Shown here: positions 33,525 to 42,479 of the stretch, in pieces
Layout: each line of letters begins with the position of its first letter
Numbering within the stretch: the stretch's first letter is position 1
Source of the DNA: Gemmobacter sp.
Lineage (GTDB): Bacteria > Pseudomonadota > Alphaproteobacteria > Rhodobacterales > Rhodobacteraceae
Length of the DNA: 64,000 bases
Direction of reading: 5' to 3'
NCBI RefSeq assembly: GCF_034676705.1
Contig: NZ_JAUCBS010000002.1
Coordinates: 542,015 to 606,014, forward strand
The notes under the pieces: generated by a model
Database searches by the model: none
The model's input: only the letters and a program-made list of their open reading frames with translations
What the model was told of the DNA's origin: nothing
Made by a program: the position numbers and the translations under genes

Positions 33525-36199
33525 GTCGTCGATTGTCGAAGCGCGGTCATCTCAATGATCGGCACCTGCGAAGAGAAGCCAGCTGCACGACCAGCTCGAT
33601 AAACACCTCTTGGAAGGTAGCGAGCTGTTTCATTTCGCTTGCCATTCAAAGTTGCCGTCAGGAAGTAGATTTCACCCAGACCTGCCAGAACAGATCGCTC
33701 ATCTTCGCTGAGATGCGACCAGCGCTCCAAGACATGCCTGATGATCGGGGTCGTGCCGGACACAATCTCATCCAGCCCCCCGGCATCGGCTATCGTTTTG
33801 ACGCGCTTCACGATGTGCTGAGGCGCGACCGTGAAAGGCATTCCAAGTCCCTCGAGAAGGTCTCTCGCTCGCGCAACCTCAGGAAACCAGCTTTCGTCCA
33901 CCCACAGCGAAGTATCTTCACCCAGAATGAGAGACAGTGGCGCGGACCAAAAATATGCTTCGTCGGGTCTCACGAATTGTTCGGCGCGGGTTCTGACGAA
34001 CGGCACCTTGGCAAGGAGCCTGAGTGTACCATCGTCATGCAACTGAGATCGATGGTTCAAGATCTCAGTAATCAGCGAGCGGTACTGTTGACGCGTAAGA
34101 TCGCTCTCTAGGATCTCCTCCAGATGGTCCTCAACGTACCGGCGAAAGCTGAGGACAGAGACTCGCAAAACATCTCTCGCCAGGTCCAGCATCCCTAGGA
34201 CGAATAGGCGCACGTCCAAGATCTGGAAGTGCCCGATAGGGTCTCGAAAATCTCCGGGAAGCTGGCCGCGTGATGGGCTTACAAACTGGGAGCCTGTTCG
34301 AAGAACTGGGACGTCCCGCAAGTTTTCGGCAACATGGTCGCTGCCCCGATCCCGCGGAAACGCAGTAAGCAGCCCGTAGAACCGGCGGATGTCGCTCTCG
34401 ACCAGTCCGATGACCGCCTCCGCAGAAGCTTCATCCGAGATCACTTTCGCCAAATCGACGGACAGATCATCCAGCAGGTACTCCTTCACAAGGGCGGAAA
34501 GGTTAGGGAATGACAGAACGTCAGGGTGCGCCACCCGGCATGTTGGAACGACCTTGAGGAGTTCTCTTACGGACACGCCTGTGGGGATTTTGCGTGCACC
34601 ATTGGCGCTGACCGGCCGGTTCTCGACGTCGAGAAGGACCTCAACTGCCTTCAGTCTCGCAAGTACCGTCTGCAGTCCGCTTCTGTCTTTGGACGCTCCA
34701 ATGAGCAGGTCGATGGCAGGCCAAAGCCTCGGTAGGAAGCCAGATCCACCCTCAGCCTGCCTTCCTTCTTCGAGAGCCGTCACCACTACGGATAGCCTCA
34801 GTTGTTGCGATCCAACACTGCTGAGCACTGTCCAAAATGGCCGAATATCCCTGTGAATGAGCGGTAGGCCCAGTTCTGCGATCGCATCCTGATCTGGGTT
34901 TGTCATATCCTCGGGCGGCAAGGCTGCTTGGTTCGGCAAGCACCATGTACCTTGCGTACTCCACACCGAAGGGGTGGCCGAGACGGCCTTGCTCAACTTC
35001 TCCCAGAATACACTGAACGCTTTTTCGCCCTTTCTCTGAAAGGCAGCTAGAGCAAGTGTCCAAAGCCGGGTCGGACCGAGCAAATCGCGCAAACGAACAA
35101 AGTTCTCCGCGAGCGCTGCCGCTGCAGCCGCGATCAGTGCCTCATTCCAGTACCGGTCGTGTTGCTCGCCTTCCAAAACAATTGCTTGGCGACTCGCATG
35201 GGGGAAAAAGTCGCCATTCACGTGAACAGGCATGCCTGTAGTCTGGCGTGTTGGCAGATAAGCGTAAAGCAAGCCCTCGATCGTTTCTGATGTTAATGGA
35301 ACCGCCACGCTGACCTTCGTGGCGCGCTCGAGACGATTCAGTGCTTCGTATTTCTCGCGCAGGCCCAGTTCCAAGAGGATATCGTCTGCGGTTCGCGAGA
35401 GCAGCAGCCAGTGCTGAAGGTCACCGGACGGCTTGAAATCGAGCATCACTTCTTCTGCAGATCTATCGATAGCAACCTCGACCACAAGCTCCCCGTTACG
35501 CCGAAGCTCCACTCGCCGCAGGTGCCTAAGAAAAAGAAGGCTGCTCTTCAGAACCTGGCTGATTTCGACGACCACCTTGTCTGCCACGTCGGGCGGCGTT
35601 GGCGAGGCGTTCAGCCCGGTCCGTACCTCCGATGCGGTCGACGCCCAAGGCAAGACGAACTGGGTGCCATGGAAATGCGGAATTTCATTCCTCATGACCT
35701 CCTGAGTTTGCGGGTTCAACTGGAGCTCTATGGCACCAGATCGAATCGTTGGAGTGTCAGTGATCTGGTAGACCGATACAAAGCCAATGCCGAACCTACC
35801 GATCTGGTCCTGATCTTGAATCTTGCTTCGGCTGCCCATTTCGGCGATCGCATGGAAGTTGCAAGGGCGATGCAGACCTTTGGGATCTCCGCTCTTGCGC
35901 CATGGGCACTCTGGATCGTGCATCCCACAGCTTGAAAAAGTTGCTCCGTTCTCGACTACCAATGCGTCATCGCGCGCATCGAAGGAGAGGTTCGTCGCAC
36001 CCGCGTCGTCAGCATTCTGGATGAGCTCCAGCGCCATGATGCCGTAGCCTTGGAGCCCCTTCAGCGCCTGCTCAATGTTTCCAAGCAGGTTCGCACGATA
36101 TGGAATGGACCGCCCAAGTGGAGCAGATGCCCGGTGCGATGCGACATCTGCATTCGGCGACTTCTGGCTGTCGGTCTGCGGGATTCTTTCGTTCAACAA
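33525..36199 (-). pseudogene. Sacsin/HSP90-type ATPase protein, C-terminus cut off by IS
   Basis: About 890 residues remain, followed by 13-14 IS-derived residues. The N-terminus has a GHKL/HSP90-like ATPase of the sacsin type: LELIQNADDAGATNLSF (N box), then FGIGFVSVYQITD (G2-like loop) and HFHGTQFVLPW. The middle and C-terminal parts are not recognised. Such ATPases occur in large prokaryotic proteins often found in defence loci. The TTG start (36199 or 36196) follows GGAGG. The coding sequence looks lower in GC than its neighbours, which suggests separate acquisition. Whether the truncated protein works is unknown. Confidence 0.75.
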
Positions 36200-36441
36200 C
36201 AGGCCTCCAAAGTTTAAACAACCGTAACGCCTATCCCTTTCATCGGGAAGGCGTTTTGATAATCAGTGGGTCGTAGACTCTCGGCAACCTTCATCCTGCG
36301 TCAGCTGCGTGCCGGTAATCGGAATAGTTGATTGTGGTAGTCCCGCGACAGGAGGGGACAGACCTTTTCCGCTCCGAATAGGTCGCTCATGCCCGCCGCA
36401 GCGACTGCCTGTTCTGCGACACAGACCACCGAAGCGGGGGC
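36200..36441. other. Upstream region of the sacsin-like gene
   Basis: These 242 bp contain no gene. The hairpin-like AACGCCTATCCC/GGGAAGGCGTT (about 36229-36254) lies near the start of the sacsin-like gene and may be the terminator of the upstream gene or a control element. Confidence 0.35.
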
Positions 36442-37053
36442 TCATCCGCCAACAATGGTGACATCAGGAGCGCCCTCCCGGGCTTCGATCGCCAGCACCG
36501 CGAGGTCGCGGTAGCGAGCCAGTGCCTTCGGGCTGGACGAAACCGGGTTGATGTGGATGGCGCGCAGGCTGGCGACATCGGCCTTCCCGGCCAGTTCCAC
36601 AAGTGCAGCGAGCTTGGCCCGAAAACGGGCATGGGTCGGCGCGGAGAAATTGGGCGGCGGGGGAAGTTCGCCCTGCCGGGCCTTGGCCTCGATGTCCGCA
36701 TCACGGCGACGACGCGGAGCGCTGGGCGCCGGGGCGGGCTCGGCGGACTGTTCGACAACGGGCGCCGGTTCGGCGGCCTGTTCCGGCGCAGCCGGGGGCG
36801 CCGCCGGTTCAGCAGGGCCGTCCGGCTCGCAAGCGTCGATCTCGGCGACCAACCGCCCTTCGGCGGTCTCGAAGCCCGGAGCGGTCAGGATCGCCTTTAC
36901 CGCCTTGGGCGCGCGATCCGCACCGATCTTTGCGGCCAGCAGGCGTTCGAACCGTTCGGCGGCGGCGGCCACGCTGGCGCTGCGCCCCAAGGGCGCCTCG
37001 CTCAGGCGCTGGGCGAGGCGGTTGATCTGGACGGCGGAGAGGTTGGTGAACAT
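36442..37053 (-). CDS. Hypothetical protein with Pro/Ala-rich linker
   Basis: This 203-residue protein begins MFTNLSAVQINRLAQRLSEA. A helical N-terminal half (to about residue 80) is joined by a Pro/Ala/Glu-rich linker (about 82-125) to a basic segment (RRRRDADIEAKARQ) and a helical C-terminal half. I do not recognise a family. GGAGG precedes the ATG. It lies 11 bp behind the 73-residue gene upstream, in one transcription unit. Confidence 0.65.
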   Translation of the reverse strand: MFTNLSAVQINRLAQRLSEAPLGRSASVAAAAERFERLLAAKIGADRAPKAVKAILTAPGFETAEGRLVAEIDACEPDGPAEPAAPPAAPEQAAEPAPVVEQSAEPAPAPSAPRRRRDADIEAKARQGELPPPPNFSAPTHARFRAKLAALVELAGKADVASLRAIHINPVSSSPKALARYRDLAVLAIEAREGAPDVTIVGG

Positions 37054-37064
37054 CGGGGCCTCCT

Positions 37065-37286
37065 TCAGGCGTTCTTGATGTGGGCCGAGCGGCCCTCGGC
37101 GGTGACAGCGTAGATCATCGTGCGGCTGTCGCCGAAGGTCGCGGCGAAGGCCTCGGCCTGATCGATCCGGTCGAACCGGGCGCGGATGCGGGTCGCGGGT
37201 TTCGACCCGCGGCAGGCGATAAAGTGGTCGGCGGCGGCGAGGCAATTGGCCTCAAAGCCGGTCATCGGGGCGGTCTTGGCGGGCAT
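37065..37286 (-). CDS. Hypothetical 73-residue protein
   Basis: It begins MPAKTAPMTGFEANCLAAAD and ends EGRSAHIKNA. A GGAGG site sits 6 bp before the ATG, and it is followed by the 203-residue gene. No domain is recognised; an alpha-beta fold is suggested by RIRARFDRIDQAEAFAATFG. Both genes resemble the small accessory genes of mobile DNA in this group. Confidence 0.6.
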   Translation of the reverse strand: MPAKTAPMTGFEANCLAAADHFIACRGSKPATRIRARFDRIDQAEAFAATFGDSRTMIYAVTAEGRSAHIKNA

Positions 37287-37377
37287 CGGAAACCTCCGTT
37301 TCAAGGTGTCGCAGACATTGCCGAGACCGCCCGAAGAGCAAGTCCAAATCACTGACTTAATTGGAGAATGTCGAAAG

Positions 37378-37548
37378 ATGGGGCTGTCGCGGCGCGCCTA
37401 TGCCGCCTTGCGCGGGGTGCATGAAAGTGCTGTGCGCCAGGCCATCGCCACGGGGCGGATCAGGATTGAAGCGCGGTTTCGAAGCTGTCCGTCGATGGCA
37501 GTATCAGAAGCCCCGATAGCGAGGACGCTGCTGCCTTCTCAACCCTGA
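37378..37548 (+). pseudogene. Remnant of a phage DNA-packaging (Nu1-like) protein
   Basis: The frame MGLSRRAYAALRGVHESAVR has the look of the N-terminal helix-turn-helix of terminase small subunits or related Nu1 proteins (SRRAYAxxRGVxxxAVRxAIxxGRI). After residue 28 the sequence loses similarity and ends at 56 residues. It is probably a decayed phage gene next to the defence genes. Confidence 0.5.
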
Positions 37549-37629
37549 AGGCGGCAGCGACACTTCATAAGCCACAGCACTGCAATGGGCTGTGGCTTGC
37601 AACGTTGCATCTGCCAAGAAGCGGTAGCC

Positions 37630-40600
37630 CTATTCGGCCACCGCCTCGGCGATCACGGTAGACAACTCGCTTCCAACCCTCAGGAAACCCAAGAGCCGGG
37701 CGATTGCGCGGATGAGGTCATCGCCGTCAACGTCCCCGCTTTCCTGCCGCACAAGTGCCGCGGCCGCCACGATCTCGCATGGTGGGATATAGGCGGCTTT
37801 CAGCAGGCTGCCTGTTTCCGCCGAACGGTCCCTGACAAGCGGGGCCGCCGCCTGCGCCTGCGTCATGAGGAAAGAACCGTCCTGCATCAGAATGGGGTCC
37901 TGCCGAAGCGCTTGCCTGACTGCCCTGCCTGTCGCCTCGACAATCCGGCTTCCCGCCTTGGTCTTGCCGAAGGCCGTCGTGATCCGGCGGGCGACCTCGT
38001 CGATATGGATCGGGCCTTCGATGGCGACGATCTTGCTCACCAGATCAGCCAGTTGGGCGACCGGTGCCTCATGCGGCTCGACGCTGGAGCGAACCGTAAG
38101 GTCGGCCCGGACATAAGCAGGCATCTTGATGGTCAGGTGATCGATATCGATCGGCCCCTGCTCTGGTTCGGCAGTTGCTTCGATCAGGGGACGCGCGCTG
38201 GCATGATTGGCGCCGCGCACGCGGATGCCGGTCTCGATCTGTTCGCGCGCATGTTCCAGCGCAGCCTTCAGCCGTTCGATCTCGCGCTTGCGGTGATGGA
38301 ACCAGTCGGTGCTCCAGATGCGGTGGAACCGCCAACCGAGGTTTTCCAGAATGTCCTGCCGCAGCCGGTCGCGTTCCCGCGCCCATAGGGCGCTGTGATA
38401 GGCGGCACCGTCGCATTCCACGGCGATTAGGTACTGCCCCGGCCGGTCCGGGTGGCGCACGCCGATGTCGATGCGGAACCCCGCACTGCCGACCTGTGTA
38501 TCCGCCAGAAACCCCAGCGAGGTGATGACCGCAGCCACATCCTCCTCAAACGGGCTATCAGCCTCTAGCCCTGTGGGGGCGCGGACGTCCATAATCCCGG
38601 TCTTGGCATAGTCGAGGAAGCGCTTCAGCACGCGCGGCCCATCGCGGCTGACGCGCGACGGGTCGATATCGCCCGGATCGAAAGAGGCGAAAACCTCGCA
38701 CCGGACGCGGGCGCGCGAGAAGAGAACATTTAGCCGCCGCTCGCCGCCCTCCCCATTCACCGGGCCGAAAGTCATGGCCGACAGCCGCCCGCCCGGTTCC
38801 TGCGGGCCGTATCCAACGGAAATCAGGATCACGTCGCGCTCGTCGCCCTGCACGTTCTCGATGTTCTTGACAAAGACGTCCTCGGATTTGCCCTCACGCA
38901 GGAAGGCGTCCAGAACCGGGTCGCGGCGGCGGTGCAGTTCCAGCACCTCGGTCAGCATGTCGGCCTGGGCCTTGGAAAAGGCCACGGCACCCAGCGACAG
39001 GTCGGGCCAGGCGCGGGCATGGTCGGCCATCGCCTTGACCACCGCCTCGGCCTCGATGCGGTTGGTCCCTTGCCGCCCCAGTCCGCTTCCGCCGCGGGCA
39101 TAGACGCCTGGCACCCGGCGGAACTTCAGCCCATAGTCCGGGTCAAGCTGGAGGGGCGATGGCGGCAGGACCAGCCCGTCGCCGTAGAATTCGGCGTTCG
39201 ACACCCGGATCAGCGACGGATCGCGCGACCGGTAGTGCCATTCGAGCATGCGCTGCCGCAGCCCCCGCGCCTCGCATAGCGACAAGATGCTTTCCATGTC
39301 GGCGGCCGTGGCGCCGACGGTGGCTTCTTCGTCCTCGTCATTCTCCTCAACATCATCGACCAGCCGGTCAAAGAAGGATGTCGGCGGAAGCTGTTTCTGG
39401 TCGCCGACCACGACGATCTGCCGGGCGCGTGCAATCACGCCCAGCGCATCCTCGGGCCGGATCTGCGAGGCCTCGTCGATCACCAAAAGATCGAAGGTCA
39501 CGCCGCCCGGCGGCAGGAACTGCGCGACAGAGATCGGGCTCATCAGCATCACGGGCTTGATCCGCTGAACCATAGAACCTGCGTTCCTCATCACCCAGCG
39601 GATCGGCTTATGCCCCTTCTTGCGCCCGATCTCGCCCCGGATCACACCCATCTCGCCCACCGTGCCGCGCGGCATCTGGGCAAAGTGGTTCGACAGGATC
39701 AGCGTCTTGGTCGCCTCGATCCGGTCCTTTTCCAGATCGCGGAATAACGTGACCAGTTCGTGCCGGTCAAGTTGCGGCAAAAGGTTCAGATCAGGGCGGG
39801 CGGTTCGAGCGGCATTCCAACGCGCCTCGGCGCAGGCATAGGCGAACTCCTGTTCGGCCCGCTCCGGTTCCACCCGGCCCTCGGAGACCGCATCCACGAT
39901 GCTGCCAGCCCCCGCGCCCACAGCCGCGGCGATGGACCGGGCAAGCCCTGCCCAGTCCCCGTAACGCGACGGATCGGCCGCCATCTGCGCAAAGGCGGCC
40001 CGCAGTTCGCCGAGAGGCGATGTGTCGATGTCCACCCCAAGCCCGGCCTGTGGCAGATCAAGCCGCAACCTGGCAATCGGGGCCGCGATGCGGTCGTGGC
40101 ACGCCGTGATGCGCGCCGTCAGGTCCGCAGCCGCGCGCCCCGGATCGGGCAGCGCGCCCAGCGACGCGACAAGCTGCGCGCCAGTGTTGAACGCCCCTGC
40201 CCGCCGCACCGCCGCCAGCCAATGCGCGGCAGCCTGAACCTCGGCAAAGGACGTACGTTCGCCGCGCCATTCGGGGCCAAGGGTGGCTTGCAGCCAAGGC
40301 TCCTCCTCAGCCAGCCGCGCTCGGCGAGCCTGCACGTCAGCTAGTTGGTCAAGAAGGGCCAACCGCTCAGACGGGGCCTTCGGCAAGGCGCCAGTCAGAA
40401 GGCTTGCCAACTCGGCTGATGCCCGGCGATAGCCGCCAAAGAGGCGCGAAAAGAACGAGGCCTGCCCGCGCACCAGCGCCGGGCGCAACGCGGCTAGGTT
40501 GGTGCTCCAGGCGGGGGCTGCAAACTGCGCCTGCGCCGCCTTATGCGCCGCGGCCCAATCAGCCCCTGCACCCAGCGCTTCAGCCAGGCGCGGATGGGCG

Positions 40601-42315
40601 GCATGATCGAACAGGGTCGGGATCAGGGCAGTCGCGCCGGGCGGTTGGCTTGCCAGCGACCTCAGCCCGGCGGTCAGCGCGGCCGCGTCGGACAGGGACT
40701 GCGGAACGGGAAGATGAAGGGCCTGCGAAATCCGCGCAGCCTCAGCCTGCACGGCATCTATGTCCGCCAGCGCGGTGGCGAGTTCGCCCTCCAGCCGGGC
40801 GAGGTCGGTCGGTTGGAGATCAAGCGCGGTCGTGCCGCGATAGGGATGATCCTCTGGCGAACCCACACGGCCCAGCGCCGTCACGAACCCGGCAATGGCA
40901 CCCAGCGCTCGGCTGCGCGCCGCAGGGTCCAGCGCGGCCAGCCCCTCAAGCGCGATCGAAGGCGGCGGTGCGCCCTTGCCGATATGGCCCACGATTTCCG
41001 AAATGGCGCGGAACGGCGTCTCGGCGGTCGGCGGCAAGGGATCGTGCAGCAAGGCCGCGATCTGGTTCAACTGATCGCGCGTTGCGCGCAGCCGTGCCGG
41101 GTCCGCCGCGCCGGGCAGGGCCTTGGCACTGGCCATCAGGGTACGGCCCAGTTCCTGCGCCAGCGCCTTCTTGTTGGCCGTGCGGGAATGAAGTTCGAGG
41201 CAGATATCCCGCAGTCCCGCCCGCACCAGCCGGTCATGCACTACCGACAACGCCGCCATCTTTTCGGCCACGAACAGCACCGACTTGCCGTCATGCGCCG
41301 CCGCCGCGATCAGGTTGGTGATGGTCTGGCTTTTCCCCGTTCCGGGCGGCCCCTGCACCACAAGGCTCGCACCACGACGCACTTCCTCGATCACCTTGGT
41401 CTGGCTGGCATCCGCGTCGATCACCTGGATGATCTGCGCCGGGTCCAGAATGTCGTCCAGCTTGTCGTCGGGGCCAAAGATCGGCGCATCTTCTTCGAAC
41501 CCTTCGGCCAGTAACCCGCGCAGAAGATCGCTTTCCGCAAAGGCATTCACCGGCCAGGTGCCTGGGTCCAGATCGCGGTGCATCAAGAGCTTGGCGAAGG
41601 AGAAGAACCCGAGCTGCATCCCGTCGCCGTCGATCGACCATCCGGGCTTGCCCGACACCACGTCCTGAACCTTAGCGAAATAGTCGGACGGCGCCCATTC
41701 CTCGGTCTCCTCCACCTCGGCAAGCTGGATACCGAAATCCTGCCGCAGACGTTCCTGCAGGGGCAAGTTGGTCGAGATATCATCCTCGCGCGCCACGATG
41801 TCGAAGGTCGAGGTGCGCTCGTTCCGCACCAGTTGCACCGGAAGCAGCACGAGCGGGGACTCGCGCACCACTTCGGACGACGGGCTTTCGCGCCAGCGCA
41901 GGAACCCGATGGCGAGGTAGAGGATGTTGAGACCCTGCTCCTCCTCCGCCGTGCGCGCATCCGTCGCCAGACGCAGCAAGCGGCGAGCCAGGGCCTCTGG
42001 CCCTAGCGGCACCTCGAGGAAGCTGTCGGTCAGCCGATCGGAGGTTGACGGCAGATCAGCCTCAGGCAGGGCCAGCAGCATCTCCTGTCCTTCGGCCGTC
42101 TTGTCCTTGCCTAGGGCCTTGAACCGCATCTTGCGGCCGTTGACCCGCAGTATGGAAAAGACCTCGTCGGCCTGTTCATTTATGACGTTCAGGCAATTGG
42201 CGCGGGAATTGGCGCGGTTGACGTGCACCAGCCGGTTCCGGGTGCCGGTATCCAGAAGCTTGCGGCGCGCGGCCTCGAGAACCTTGGAAACAGTTTTCTC
42301 TTTATTTTCAAACAT
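37630..42315 (-). CDS. Large DUF4011/SF1 helicase/Vsr-like nuclease/DUF3320 protein
   Basis: This 1561-residue protein has an N-terminal DUF4011 segment (KVLEAARRKLLDTGTRNRLV), a superfamily 1 helicase core with Walker A VVQGPPGTGKSQTITNLIAA (about residue 325) and Walker B VIDEASQIRPEDALG followed by VVVGDQKQLPPTSFFDR, a helicase C-terminal part (QGDERDVILISVGYGP), a Vsr/DUF559-like endonuclease (DIGVRHPDRPGQYLIAVECD, then LENLGWRFHRIWS) and a DUF3320-like tail. Proteins of this layout are reported as single-gene antiphage factors (I recall the name Hhe). ATG 42315 is chosen because homologues begin close to the KVLEAARRKLLD segment. Divergent from the next operon. Confidence 0.85.
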   Translation of the reverse strand: MFENKEKTVSKVLEAARRKLLDTGTRNRLVHVNRANSRANCLNVINEQADEVFSILRVNGRKMRFKALGKDKTAEGQEMLLALPEADLPSTSDRLTDSFLEVPLGPEALARRLLRLATDARTAEEEQGLNILYLAIGFLRWRESPSSEVVRESPLVLLPVQLVRNERTSTFDIVAREDDISTNLPLQERLRQDFGIQLAEVEETEEWAPSDYFAKVQDVVSGKPGWSIDGDGMQLGFFSFAKLLMHRDLDPGTWPVNAFAESDLLRGLLAEGFEEDAPIFGPDDKLDDILDPAQIIQVIDADASQTKVIEEVRRGASLVVQGPPGTGKSQTITNLIAAAAHDGKSVLFVAEKMAALSVVHDRLVRAGLRDICLELHSRTANKKALAQELGRTLMASAKALPGAADPARLRATRDQLNQIAALLHDPLPPTAETPFRAISEIVGHIGKGAPPPSIALEGLAALDPAARSRALGAIAGFVTALGRVGSPEDHPYRGTTALDLQPTDLARLEGELATALADIDAVQAEAARISQALHLPVPQSLSDAAALTAGLRSLASQPPGATALIPTLFDHAAHPRLAEALGAGADWAAAHKAAQAQFAAPAWSTNLAALRPALVRGQASFFSRLFGGYRRASAELASLLTGALPKAPSERLALLDQLADVQARRARLAEEEPWLQATLGPEWRGERTSFAEVQAAAHWLAAVRRAGAFNTGAQLVASLGALPDPGRAAADLTARITACHDRIAAPIARLRLDLPQAGLGVDIDTSPLGELRAAFAQMAADPSRYGDWAGLARSIAAAVGAGAGSIVDAVSEGRVEPERAEQEFAYACAEARWNAARTARPDLNLLPQLDRHELVTLFRDLEKDRIEATKTLILSNHFAQMPRGTVGEMGVIRGEIGRKKGHKPIRWVMRNAGSMVQRIKPVMLMSPISVAQFLPPGGVTFDLLVIDEASQIRPEDALGVIARARQIVVVGDQKQLPPTSFFDRLVDDVEENDEDEEATVGATAADMESILSLCEARGLRQRMLEWHYRSRDPSLIRVSNAEFYGDGLVLPPSPLQLDPDYGLKFRRVPGVYARGGSGLGRQGTNRIEAEAVVKAMADHARAWPDLSLGAVAFSKAQADMLTEVLELHRRRDPVLDAFLREGKSEDVFVKNIENVQGDERDVILISVGYGPQEPGGRLSAMTFGPVNGEGGERRLNVLFSRARVRCEVFASFDPGDIDPSRVSRDGPRVLKRFLDYAKTGIMDVRAPTGLEADSPFEEDVAAVITSLGFLADTQVGSAGFRIDIGVRHPDRPGQYLIAVECDGAAYHSALWARERDRLRQDILENLGWRFHRIWSTDWFHHRKREIERLKAALEHAREQIETGIRVRGANHASARPLIEATAEPEQGPIDIDHLTIKMPAYVRADLTVRSSVEPHEAPVAQLADLVSKIVAIEGPIHIDEVARRITTAFGKTKAGSRIVEATGRAVRQALRQDPILMQDGSFLMTQAQAAAPLVRDRSAETGSLLKAAYIPPCEIVAAAALVRQESGDVDGDDLIRAIARLLGFLRVGSELSTVIAEAVAE

Positions 42316-42479
42316 CACATTCGTTCCGGTTGCGCCAAATCCATTTGGGCGCGAAGCTGCCTCAGGTGTCAAGGCATGGCCGGTCTGCCTTAGTGGGGGA
42401 ATCAGTTGATAAGTAGGTCATTTGGGTTTTCGAGATTGGTTTTCATTGCAACCGCACGGCCCGGAACTCTCCCTTTTAC
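42316..42479. promoter_or_regulatory. Divergent control region of the defence genes
   Basis: These 164 bp separate the DUF4011 gene (minus) and the five-gene operon (plus) and are AT-richer than either (TTTATTTTCAAAC near 42301, TTTGGGTTTTCGAGATTGG near 42421). Shared control of both units is likely but no operator is clear. Confidence 0.45.
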
